Source of the DNA: Glomus cerebriforme
Lineage: Eukaryota > Glomeromycota > Glomeromycetes > Glomerales > Glomeraceae
Direction: 5' to 3'
NCBI GenBank assembly: GCA_003550305.1
Contig: QKYT01000010.1
Coordinates: 123,668-159,063, forward strand
Length of the DNA stretch: 35,396 nt
Shown here: piece by piece, positions 20,463 to 30,274 of the stretch
Layout: each line of letters starts with the position of its first letter
Position numbering within the stretch: position 1 is the stretch's first letter
The notes under the pieces: model-generated
What the model saw: only the letters and a program-made list of their open reading frames with translations
What the model was told of the DNA's origin: nothing
Databases searched by the model: none
Position numbers and translations under genes: made by a program

Positions 20463-20642
20463 TTAAGGGAAAGAAAATCCATTGAAAAATTGAGCTATCA
20501 ATGGGTCGTTCATAGTTTGTTGAGGAATATTCGCAATAAGTCTTAATGTGCCATTATTTATATTAACTCGAATATATCTTCGATATATTCGATTTAAATT
20601 TCGTTGTCTTCTAAGTTGATTCTGTCTTCTTTGAAAAGCCAT
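20463..20642 (-). CDS. 59-residue Arg-rich, Lys-free protein (relative of 8882-9121)
   Basis: Unknown function. Starts MAFQRRQNQLRRQRN and ends QFFNGFSFP before TAA. It has 10 Arg, no Lys and one Asp. Its N-terminal half is basic; the C-terminal half aligns with the 79-residue protein through RR-x-I-x-R-x2-INN-x-I/T-L, IA-x2-P-x-Q, NDP and Q-x-FNG-x-SF. It lacks about 20 residues of the relative's N-terminal region. Strand and gene order match the first copy, 11.5 kb away. A TATA-like box lies 37 nt before the ATG. Too short for many gene callers, but the conserved C-terminal pattern supports a real gene. Confidence 0.65.
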   Translation of the reverse strand: MAFQRRQNQLRRQRNLNRIYRRYIRVNINNGTLRLIANIPQQTMNDPLIAQFFNGFSFP

Positions 20643-20678
20643 TTTTTTTCTTTCTTTTAATCAGGCTTCAATCAGGCG

Positions 20679-20686
20679 CTTTTATA
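20679..20686 (-). promoter_or_regulatory. TATA-like box of the 20463-20642 gene
   Basis: Reads TATAAAAG on the minus strand, 37 nt before the ATG. Between box and ATG, ATCAGGCTT-type sequence appears twice in the 5' leader. Confidence 0.45.
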
Positions 20687-21306
20687 TTTATTTTTTAAAT
20701 GAATGGTCACATTATCATAAATTACGGAATGAATAATAAAGTTCAAATTTTCCAATTTAATAACTGAAAAAAAGGAGATTCAACTGATACTTCCGATATT
20801 TTTATGACATAATTAAGCCATTTTCTCACATCTATTTCATAAAAATTATGTTGATCATTTCCAGTTTTAAAGGCCAAGTGGCCAATTGGCCATTTAAATA
20901 AATTTTTTTTTTATAGGTTGATCGAAAATCATTTTATAGTAACAAAGTATAACAACAATGATATCCGAATTGACGCACTAACACACACTATGTCCAGAAA
21001 AGGTTAATTCATTATTTCGGAGGGCTCCTTTTTTCCCTTATATAAAAATTCTGAAATTCGCCATGCATTTTTTTTCTTCTTTTTACATTTTTTTAGATTT
21101 TTTTAGGTAATAAAATTGGGGATCCTTGCATTATTTTTATCCTGTGCCCCCTTTGTAACAGAACAATCAAAAATTTGTGTAACGTATCTTTCTTTGTTTA
21201 TTACAAAATGATTTATATGTATATTATTGCATGGCCCTATAGGATCATGCTGATTTTATTTGACCTATATTTTAATCATTGTACAATATTGAAGATCAAA
21301 AGTTTA

Positions 21307-21411
21307 TTTGAGTACAATATTGATTTGTTTGAGTACAATATTGATTTGTTTGAGTACAATATTGATTTGTTTGTGTACAATATTGAACTATTTGTGTACA
21401 ATATTGATATA
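21307..21411. repeat. 21-bp tandem array, five units
   Basis: Exactly five consecutive 21-bp units of TTTGAGTACAATATTGATTT(G). The first three are nearly identical; units 4 and 5 change GAG to GTG. The period is a multiple of three, so an open frame passes through and reads as a seven-residue repeat, but no gene context supports translation. A partial unit (GTACAATATTGA) precedes the array near 21279. Confidence 0.9.
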
Positions 21412-21874
21412 TTAATAAAATATTAAGAATTTAAGCATCTGCAATATTAATTTATAGCTTAATTATATAATAATCTACGATTTTTTCAATTATTTTTATC
21501 TTTCAATAGGGGTATAATTTTCAAACTAACTTGTTTTAAAATCCCACTATTTATCAAATTAACTAAATTATTTGTATTCATAATAATTTCTAAGTTAGAA
21601 TCAATTTCTTGTTATTTAGAAAATTATAAAGATAATTTGTATAAATAAAATTTACTATAATATTTTATATAATACTGTAAACTTATTAAAGTTTTTTTCA
21701 TAAATTCTGCTATTTTCGCGTNGNATNTTAAAGAGTAATAATAAAGAAAATTTATTTGAAACAATAAAAGAAACATGTAAAAAAGAAATATGATAGGNAG
21801 TAAAAAGTTTATTGTTAAATAACCTTTAATAGACTTTTATAAAGCATGATCTGCATTAGCCGTACGATAANATA

Positions 21875-21951
21875 GATATTGTACGGTGGTATTTCATTGG
21901 TTAATGTCACTTCGTGACATTAACCTATATAAATGCACACCGTACAATATC
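21875..21951. repeat. 77-bp nested palindrome with TATA-like box
   Basis: The outer arms GATATTGTACGGTG / CACCGTACAATATC are perfect (14 bp). The inner arms GGTTAATGTCAC / GTGACATTAACC (21899-21925) are perfect with a 3-bp loop. TATATAAA (21926-21933) follows the inner palindrome directly. It may be a miniature element, or a promoter with a dyad operator-like site; the sequence does not decide. Confidence 0.6.
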
Positions 21952-22047
21952 CATTAATTATTAAATTTAATAAACAAATACAAAAATCTTCATAGAAAAC
22001 TTTTAAAATTTAATTCATCCATATAAAATATTAAAATATTTGAGTTA

Positions 22048-22208
22048 TTTAATATATCTGAGTATTTTTATACCTGTTTAACAACTCTATTTATTTAACA
22101 AAGGTCAGTTTAGGTTATGAAAACATGATGAAAATTAATAAATTAATATCTAAATATTTTCATATCTGTTAAACAACTTTGCTTATTCAATAAAAGCCAG
22201 TTTTGTTT
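22048..22208. repeat. two-unit tandem duplication of about 65 bp (period ~92 bp)
   Basis: 22048-22116 and 22141-22208 share TATTTT-ATA-CTGTT-AACAACT, TTATT-AA-AAA and GCCAGTTT/GTCAGTTT blocks in the same orientation. Confidence 0.6.
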
Positions 22209-22236
22209 GACCTGTCACGCCACTATCACATGGGGA

Positions 22237-22296
22237 ATAGGATAAAATCTTATACTCTCTGGAACTGGGTTAAGATTCCCAATAACACTATCCTAT
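22237..22296. repeat. 60-bp nested hairpin
   Basis: ATAGGATA (22237-22244) pairs with TATCCTAT (22289-22296), and ATCTTA pairs with TAAGAT further in. It is more G+C-rich than its flanks and starts shortly after TGTCACGCC, a sequence shared with the arms of the 769-867 element. Confidence 0.5.
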
Positions 22297-23138
22297 GGCT
22301 TAAAATTTCAGTGATGTCGGATGTTAGCATTGTTTACATTAAAAAAAAAATATTTATAATATTGGATTCAATAAAAAATAATAATAAATTATTCTGATAT
22401 TCATATTTATACAAAAGATATGGGTGGATTTACGGAGTATTCTAAATTTATCTGTCGATTCAATTGTCTCAAACTCGTATATATAGAACACGTGATATTG
22501 ATTAAGCTTTTTCATATGTAAATAAATCATTTTTTTTTTCTATTTATTAATTCACAAAAGTGCATAAAATGGACATGAAAAAAATGTATTTTGAGGCCAA
22601 GATAATTTTAAATCTCTTATTGTCACAAAGAGGGTATAAAATATTATCGGTATTACTACTGTATCAGCGATCAGCCTATTTTATTAGTATAAATGTAAAA
22701 AAAAAATTTACCATTACCAACATTTTATACATGATATACTGTATGTACAGTGTACAGTACATTCAAGTAAGTCTTCATGGACATTTAAATTTAGATTATT
22801 ACATGGGTCTACTAGTTAAATAGTATATATTTTATCACGAACAACCCGAAATTAAGAAAATTTTCAAGTAAGGTTTAAATCTTTCCTTTTTTAGACAATT
22901 TTTTATAATCCATTCAGAATTTTATTACTTATTATAGTAACTGACTGACATTATCATAATACCGGCCCTGAAAAAATGCGTTGGTTCAACCTCCCCTATA
23001 TATATATTTCTGGGTCCTATACCAATGGCAGAAATTCTCTAGACTTATTCAAGATTATTGCTCTCAAAATGGTGATAAGGTTATTAGATTTATTTTTTTT
23101 TAGATTGAATATTATTGAAGTTTTTTTGTAATGCACAG

Positions 23139-24195
23139 TATACTACGTACGCAAATGGTAAATTATAAAAAATTTCTGTGGTGTGTCGTTACACACTTCT
23201 TTGCAGCACATCAAAAAATTATAAATAAAGATCTCGATTTTTTATTACCAAAAATTCTTACCAAAATGAAATTGGTAAATACCGTAGTTCATGTTTATTA
23301 AAAAATTTATATTTATGAATTATAAACATTTAGTTAATTATTTTATTATTATTATTATTAATTTAATGAATAACATTTGTCAAGCAATAAATTTTTCTAT
23401 AATAAGATTTTTTATTACGTTACGTTAAAGAAAGAAATTACTTTCTTAATCAAATTATTGCAAAAGAATTTCTTGATAGATTTATTACTATTTAGGATTT
23501 CCACCTCGTGATATTATTGGATCAAAAATACAATAACATGTATCATCAATTCCGATATATCATTCTACTCCATCCAATGTCACATCAGAAAATAAAGAAC
23601 GGAAATGTTGTAAATTAGATCATTTAATAGATTCAGCTGTAATGACAGCGGAGATGCTGGTGGTGGGGTTAGTCGACATGGTCAATTTCTAGTAGAAACA
23701 GCAGAATTTAGTACCATGGTTTCATTATAATCATATGTTGGCTTTACCGTCTGATTTCAAGGGAAATTTTTACGCTACAGAATTCACTGTTTTATTTAGA
23801 CAGTAAGATGTCTTGTTAAGTTATTTATTGATTAATCAATATTTTATAAACAGAATAAGTACATTTCTTTGGCGATAATGTACTGTACTTCAAAGTCAAA
23901 CTCTCAACCCGTATTAAATCAATCTTGTACTGATAACAGTGAGATTATGAGATGTGGAGAATATTTGGTAAGTTTGGCTTAAATATATTTTCAATAACTT
24001 TCCAATATAATTTTTTAATATACTCATTATGGAGGATTAAGCATTTAATAACTTATTTTATTTATTTTTAATTGTTTTTTTCATAGATTATAGTGTCTTC
24101 ATCGTTCATGGTACAAAATATACATCCTTTACCTTTTGATGAGATGATATTCATCATTCTTATGGGATTAGAAATTGTGTTGGTACGAAACAATA
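23139..24195 (+). pseudogene. INTS9 pseudogene, copy B
   Basis: Homologous at DNA level to 9741 onward, starting in the 5' flank. It keeps ATGAAATTG|GTAAAT (23267 on), which supports the three-codon first exon inferred in copy A. It retains pieces equivalent to FPPRDIIG, ENKE, LDHLIDSA, QFLVET, NHMLALP and VQNIHPLPFDE. Breaks include TAA at 23534-23536, deletion of the Asp-Trp-Asn segment after QFLVET, a collapsed third exon, and deletion of the middle of the ADVIILSDL exon. After 24195 homology ends. More decayed than copy A. Confidence 0.8.
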
Positions 24196-25030
24196 TTTAC
24201 AGGTGTCTATATATCAATATCCTTTGTATATTTGTTGTGTGTTTGTTATGTAATTCCAAATCATATATTCTCCAAGATTGTCACAATACAAAAACAGAAT
24301 TAACTTTGACAGAAAATCAATTCAATCGGCAAAATATTTTCGTGGAATTTAATGTTGCAACGTAAACTGAAAGATAAAAGTTTATGAGATAGAAAGTTTG
24401 TCTAACTTATATATACAAGAAGCAATCTTCATTGTTAAAAAAAGCGTGTTTTAAGATAAAAATCAATTTATCCCTTCAAATTATTAAAATTCCAAACTGC
24501 TCAATAACAGACTATTTAATTGTCATACATATAAGGTATAACTGAATTGTCAATTTTAATTTTGATTTCAAGCCGATTTAAAAAAAAAAATTTAATTTCT
24601 CATAAATATTGAATTTTTACTAAGTTATTGAAATAAAGGGAACGAACGATCTTATTTTTGAATAATGAAAAAAAAAACAAAATATTCAGTATAATTAACA
24701 CATAAGCCATCATAGTACAAAGTACAAATAAAAAAATTTTTTTTTTAAATAATTTTAGATTATCATATGATAGATACAACAAAATCTCTCAAATATCTCG
24801 AGTATTTAACTATTCCCGAAACATCCGTTATGAAAATAAACTTGTTACTTCCATTTGAGATAATATCCTTCAAGGAAAAAATCACGCACAGTCAACCTAC
24901 TAATAAAAAAAAAAAAAGAAGTTTATATCTTCTTTTCATAGTCACACTATTATTTCTTTTTATTATTTATTAAATTGCGAATTAAAAATCAATTATTCAC
25001 GCGTAAAGTCAGTAAAGAGAAAAATTGCTT

Positions 25031-25284
25031 ATATTAGAATTTATTTATTGTTACAAACTTTTAAAAAAAATTATTTGATTAACTGTTTGATATTTTTCAT
25101 TTAAAAAAATTTTAAGGTATATATTTTTAATTCCGCAAATATTTGACATAAAAATAATTTCCTTTTTTCTTTCATAAAAAAATTTTTTATTTACGATATC
25201 ATTATTTGATTCCCAATTTTTTTTTTAATTTGAAAATAACATCCCTTAAAGGATTTAAGGATCAAGTTTAAGCAGGTTTCATTT
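25031..25284. repeat. inverted dispersed repeat, arm 1 (partner 29500-29761)
   Basis: Reverse complement of 29500-29761 through ATATTAGAATTTATTTATT, TTACAAACTT, AACTGTTTGATATTTTT, AAGGTATATAT, AATTTCCTTTTTTCTTTCAT, GAAAATAACAT and GTTTAA-C-GG-TTTCATT. Identity looks high. A 4.2-kb interval separates the arms. Confidence 0.8.
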
Positions 25285-25515
25285 TTTAAAAAGTAATAAA
25301 ACAATTGCATTTCCCCGATTTAGTTTATCTGTTATTATATAATTTTATCCAAGCAATGTTGATTAAAGTATACTGATTACCAAAAATAAACGCATTATTG
25401 CCTTTTTCTCTTAATTCTCTAAATAATGATTTACTCTTTTACTTATAAAGATAAATAAAAAAAAAAGAAAGGAAGAAAATAATTTTAATGTGATATTTCA
25501 AAAAAAAAAATCCGA

Positions 25516-25535
25516 AATACTGTATATACAGTATT
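25516..25535. repeat. perfect 20-bp palindrome
   Basis: AATACTGTAT followed by ATACAGTATT. Related TACTGTA/TACAGTA pairs occur at 18488-18540, 22738-22757 and 26637. Confidence 0.8.
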
Positions 25536-26070
25536 CCTAAATTATGTGTGATTGTATGGTGACGAGTTCTTTAAAAAATTTTATATTGTTTTTATAACTA
25601 GAAGAAGCTGATGCGCAGCCGTCAGTCATAATTTCAACTAGAAATTAATTAATTTATATTAAATATTTTATCAAACCTAAAAGAAAAAAAACTGTTTTTA
25701 ATAAATAAATTAATTAAATTTAAATAATTTTAAGTAATCGAAAAAAAACTAAAAAAAGAAAATAAAAAAACACCTAATGATTTGCCAACCTAGCGTAACC
25801 TTTACAAAGTGGCTGTGCTGTGACCTGTGGGCTGTGGCTAGATTTGTTAAAATTTTCTTTTCGTATTATGTTTTTTAATTTTTAATTCTTTATTATATTA
25901 TTTTTACTGAAAATTTTGCGTGAAAAGTATCTTTGGACGCTTTTTTTTGTGTAAAAAATTTTTTAATATATTCCTTCTTTAAAAAAGATTCGGTAGAGTT
26001 ATTTAAAAAACTCTAAATTGCGACAATTTTGTATAAACTTTATAAATTATTGTTTTTCATCATTAAATTA

Positions 26071-26523
26071 CATCACTAGAAGGTCCGATAACCATCAATG
26101 GACAGAACGTAATACTGACGGAAAATTTTATTTGATTAATAAATAAAAAATTCCTTTTTTTTTTGTTTATATAAGGAATCGAACCAGATATCTCTTTAAT
26201 AATATATCTCACAAATCACAATTATCTCACATTCCAACAACTAGACTGTTTTTTTTTTAAAAATTATTTACTAAATAATTTTATTTAACCAATAAAAAAA
26301 AACAAATATATATAATTTTTTAAAAAAGATCTACACCTTACCTGTTATAAAACGACGACGTCCAATTACTGTTTATAAGCATGACAAACATACCGTCCAA
26401 TGAATGTGCTTGTCATCTGACAGTAATTAAACACTTTGAACGTCAAATTTACGTTAAATTCTTAACGTAAATTTTACATTTTTGATCTGCAATGGTCATC
26501 GGACCTCTGAAAATTTAGTGATG
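26071..26523. mobile_element. 453-bp TIR-bounded, hairpin-rich element
   Basis: The left end (26071-26097) reads CATCACTA then AGGTCCGATAACCAT; the right end in reverse complement reads CATCACTA, 9 extra bases, then AGGTCCGATGACCAT. Inside are two strong hairpins: 26364-26428 (AATTACTGT / ACAGTAATT with inner AGCATGACA / TGTCAT) and 26445-26474 (AAATTTACGTTAA / TTAACGTAAATTT, 4-bp loop). No coding region. It also holds a minus-strand tRNA-like segment. Confidence 0.6.
26175..26248 (-). other. tRNA-like remnant with Pol III A and B boxes
   Basis: On the minus strand, 26234-26248 reads CAGTCTAGTTGTTGG (A-box-like) and 26175-26185 reads GGTTCGATTCC, a perfect B-box / T-arm. Between them an AGATAT / ATATCT pair could be a long variable arm. 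The acceptor stem does not pair, so this is not a working tRNA; it is either a decayed tRNA gene or the head of a tRNA-derived SINE. Confidence 0.4.
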
Positions 26524-26552
26524 CATAATTTTTTTGAGATAAAATTCAACGG

Positions 26553-26669
26553 ATAATCAATCATAACCATACCTTCTTAATAAGGAATATCATTATTGAT
26601 TCTTACTATACGAGAACAATTTAATTTGCGTTAACGTACAGTATAACACTTTCATTAAATTCATTGATC
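26553..26669. repeat. inverted dispersed repeat, arm 2 (partner 18508-18632)
   Basis: Lies 30 bp beyond the TIR-bounded element. See the partner for shared blocks. Confidence 0.75.
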
Positions 26670-27247
26670 AAAATTTGGAACGCTATGTAATAATTTGATT
26701 GGATACGTAATTTAATTAATTCGAATTCTTATTACAATGCTTATTACCTCGTGTTGAAAGAATGACTTCAAGTTCTTTATTGTTCAATGTCGACAAAGAA
26801 AAAGTATTCTTTTCTTTATATTACACTTTATATTGTTTTTTTTATGATTGAAGATTACCTTGAATGTCATTTTTGTCAACCAATGTTTCAATATAGTTGT
26901 CAAGCAATTGTCAACTTACGTTTATTGTATAAGTTAATAAATAAAAAATTTTTTGATTGCAATATATTTAAAATAAAACAAATAAAGCGTCTTTTGTGAT
27001 TCTTTTAAGTCTAAACATTCTCTTTCAAATAGTTCAAATAGTTATAAAAACAATGAAAATATAAGCCACAATTAAGCCCGAATTACTACAGTGCACCGCA
27101 TTTGATTCACCATATTAAAGTCGATCATTTGTATATCTTTGCCTCAGTGATACACGCTGTATCGCACGCACCCTTTTTTGTGTGGTTTTTCGTTTGTCAC
27201 GCTCCTATTTGTCATAGCGTGCCACATAATCTAATTTAGCCAAGCTG

Positions 27248-27366
27248 GTGGCGTATGCGGTGGCAAATAAGGATTCACAATAATTTTGAATCACAACCGG
27301 TGAACCAAAAACATGCAGCCACACGTGATGTCACGTGCAAGTGTATATTATATATGCATGCGCCAC
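27248..27366. repeat. short inverted repeat enclosing a CACGTG palindrome
   Basis: GTGGCGTATGC (27248-27258) and GCATGCGCCAC (27356-27366) are inverted copies with one mismatch. Between them CACGTGA-TG-TCACGTG (27322-27337) forms a 7-bp-arm dyad with two CACGTG sites. The block is notably G+C-richer than its flanks. The open frame 27255-27452 shows no recognisable protein. Confidence 0.5.
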
Positions 27367-28289
27367 AAACCTGGCAGAGATGTACATTGAAAAGACTGAT
27401 AATTCTGGCAAACTGGCCACGTTACCGCTCACAGAATTTCCTAAATAAATAATGCAGTATAACATATATTTATTTAGAGATATTAATACAAACAAAAAAA
27501 ATAATACGCGAGATATTTTATCTGTCCTTAAAGAGTAAAGTATTACATCATTATAAAAATAAAGAGATCTAAAGAAATAAATATTTACTTCGAATAATTA
27601 TTCTAAAGAAAAAAAAATTCTTTTTCATAATTAAAGTGTAATTACACATTTAATCATTGTCATACCAAATACATTATTATAATACACTTTTATAAATATT
27701 TCATAAAAATTTTTTAAATATTTTAATCTATTACACCCATACACCTTGATAATTATATTTAGAGGAATAACGGAATCAACTAAAAAAAAAAATTTTTATT
27801 AAGGATTGTAATTTTATTATTGTTGTATTGCTGGTTTTTTTAGGTTTACTAGTGTACACAGATGCGGCTTAGGCGTGTTAAGTTTAAGCAAACAATCAAT
27901 TATGGCAATTTTTTAATTTTTTTTTCTTTCAATCATTTCTGAAAGTTCAACAAGTTTAATCAAACAGATTATCTATCAATATTAATTATATAAATCAGAT
28001 CGATTAAACCATTAGGTCAAAAATAAGTACTATTCTATTTTATATATTTGTCTAATATAATGTTTACACCTTTGAGAAGGAAAAGCATAAAAAAAAATAG
28101 ATGATGATAATCTTACATTTTTTTGATTGGTCTAAAATGATTTACTATAAATTCTCATCATTGTACATAATCAACATAAATTCGAATTTGATATAAATCT
28201 AATTTAATAAAGAATAATCATGTACGTACTGTATATTGTATATATAAAATATAATACAAAAAGATTTATATATAAAATTCCTGTCTTTA

Positions 28290-28404
28290 TCCGGTGGCTA
28301 TTATCTGCATTTCCACTTCCAATGGGTTTCATGGAAGAATAAAGAATCATGTACTCTATGTTTCCGGAGTTGAATTGATTGATGAGTTCGTTTATATGAA
28401 TCAA
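28290..28404 (-). pseudogene. fragment resembling a protein-kinase glycine-rich loop
   Basis: The minus-strand frame starting at 28404 reads through ILYSSMKPIGSGNADNSHR. YSS-K-IGSGN followed by N-x2-R resembles the start of the kinase domain (hydrophobic residue, I-G-x-G, then the strand after the loop) in the greatly expanded kinase families of Glomeromycotina. The second Gly of GxGxxG is missing, no catalytic Lys or later motif follows, and the frame runs into A+T-rich sequence by 28280. The local composition is less A+T-rich than the flanks. A short relic at best. Confidence 0.3.
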
Positions 28405-28520
28405 TAATGATTAATGAGTCCTATTTGTCATAAAAAAACATTATTTGCTAATATCATCCTTTTGTAGATATGAAGGTTTTTCTTATCAGTTTTATCTCTA
28501 ATAATTTCATATGATAATTT

Positions 28521-28601
28521 TCCTGATTTGGTGAATTTTCAAATGTTAAGTTTTAATTCGTGCTTGAAATGCTTCCAATAGACTTCTGATTTCTGGTAAT
28601 A
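28521..28601. repeat. dispersed direct repeat, copy 2 (copy 1 at 15574-15653)
   Basis: Same orientation as copy 1, nearly the same length, with scattered substitutions and a one-base deletion in the CTTTCTGATTTC block. Confidence 0.7.
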
Positions 28602-29499
28602 AATTTACAGTATCCGTTTTTTATAAATTGAGATATTATTTACAAGCTTAAGAATTTTTTTATCCGGTCACAAGATCGGTTTGTTATATAGTACGATCTG
28701 ATACTGCATCATAAATTTAATTAACTTGTCAAACATTTACGTATACAATTCAGATTGGTAGATCACCAATGTTTCACAAATTAACTTATACGTTAATTAT
28801 TTATACACAAATTATATGATTTTAATTAAATACAGTACGTTTGATGTGATGTTAAGCATATTCCAATAAAGTTCTTAATCTCTGAGATCAATTATAAACA
28901 AACTTTTTAAGTATTACTTATAGTATTTTAGATTAGTAAAGATTATTCGATTACAATTCAATCGTCTCAGAGACCGATTTTTAGAAATGACTAATAATAT
29001 TATTGGTAGAAATTTTTAGAAAAAATATGATGCAGCTTGCGCCAATTCCATAATAGAAAGTGCCAATTTCGTATTGTTTATGAGAATTCACTTGGTAAGC
29101 CGTCATAATAATGCTTGTTTTTTAACACATAATAATACTCGGTAAATCATGGAAACTTTTTTATCCTTAAAATCTATAATAATAAGCAATTCTGGCGTAC
29201 TGTTTCTTAAATACAGTATATTTTTTAAAATTCGGGTAAAATATACTGAATCGATTAATGCAATTAGAAACTCGATAAAAGGAACACGTAAATTATTAAT
29301 TATACTTTTAATTCTAATTATTATTACTGTTATATAAAAAAAAATTTTTTTTCATTACCGCTCTAAATATAAAACGATTTCAATTATTCATATTTACCAT
29401 CAAACACTAAAAAAAGAGATTTATGAAAGTTTGGTCATAACACTCATTATGTTTATTATATGAATGAGATTAAATCAGAAAAAGGAAATTCCTAATGAA

Positions 29500-29761
29500 T
29501 AATGAAATCCCGTTTAAACCTGATATGTAAGGAATGTTATTTTCGAAATTAATTTAAATGAAAAAAATTAAGGGATCAGATAATGATAAAAATTTTTTTT
29601 ATGAAAGAAAAAAGGAAATTATCTTTAACATCAAATCTCCGCGGAATTAAAAAAAGTTTTTAAATATATATACCTTTAAATTTTTTTAAATAAAAAAAAA
29701 ATATCAAACAGTTACTCAAATAAATTTTTTTAAGTTTGTAATAATAAATAAATTCTAATAT
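29500..29761. repeat. inverted dispersed repeat, arm 2 (partner 25031-25284)
   Basis: Reverse complement of the partner, with an extra ~16 bp around TTCCGCGG-type sequence and small indels in homopolymers. Confidence 0.8.
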
Positions 29762-30274
29762 TTCCATTTCTTATTGTTTAACCTGAAGATTCTACTGTAC
29801 GTAGTAGTAGTATATATTTAATATTTATTTCCATTATATTATAGTTGATATTATTTGACTTATAAGCCAAAGCTTCAAATTTTTTTTTTTTTTAGATTTA
29901 AATTAAAATTGTTTTTAAAAAATCTTATAATATCAGATCCTCAAAAATTTATCAACAATGTTCAATTTAAAACCAACTTTCCAGCTTGAAAAAAAACTTT
30001 CAAATAAAAGGGTTCTGATTATTGTTACTGGAAACTCCTGCTTCATATGTGTATTCACGCGACCAATACTAAATGACGTAATTACGAAAAAGCAAAAACC
30101 GATTTGTAATTCTTTTAAGGGCTACAATATGCATAGATAACAATTTTTCTTTTATCATTACTATTGAAAATTGATATAAAATTTATTAAATCATTCATGT
30201 AACAAATCAATCAATCTGTCAGTCTGGATCTTATTGTTTTGGTTGTTGTGATAGTTTTTATAAAAAAAAAAATA

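Larger units (their letters stand above)
20687..23138. other. 2.4-kb gene-free stretch with several repeats
   Basis: Holds the palindrome TGGCCAATTGGCCA (20879-20892), the 21-bp array 21307-21411, the palindrome 21875-21951, a tandem duplication 22048-22208 and a hairpin 22237-22296. Open frames at 21175, 22203 and 22560 are repeat-derived or low-complexity. Ambiguous bases cluster at 21722-21727, 21798 and 21871. Confidence 0.65.
24196..28289. other. 4.1-kb gene-free stretch with repeats
   Basis: Includes the inverted-repeat arm 25031-25284, palindrome 25516-25535, a TIR-bounded element 26071-26523 with a tRNA-like segment, inverted-repeat arm 26553-26669 and a G+C-richer block 27120-27440. 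Open frames 24767-24973 and 26787-26999 are A+T-driven; the first ends in a basic patch and hydrophobic tail, which homopolymer-rich sequence can produce by chance. Confidence 0.6.
28405..30274. other. 1.9-kb gene-free stretch
   Basis: Holds direct repeat copy 28521-28601 and inverted-repeat arm 29500-29761. Open frames 29149-29337 and 29958-30140 show no recognisable domain. Confidence 0.6.

Noticed and set aside
21307..21411. CRISPR-like array
   Set aside because: Units are contiguous without spacers, and the contig is eukaryotic.
21175..21426. 83-codon frame with seven-residue repeats
   Set aside because: Produced by the 21-bp tandem array; no gene context.
24767..24973. Tail-anchored small membrane protein
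   Set aside because: The basic patch and hydrophobic tail come from poly-A and T-rich tracts, and a similar tail at 29149-29337 shows how easily chance frames give this pattern.
27255..27452. 65-codon frame in a G+C-richer block
   Set aside because: No recognisable domain and it spans a short inverted repeat with palindromes; likely repeat DNA.
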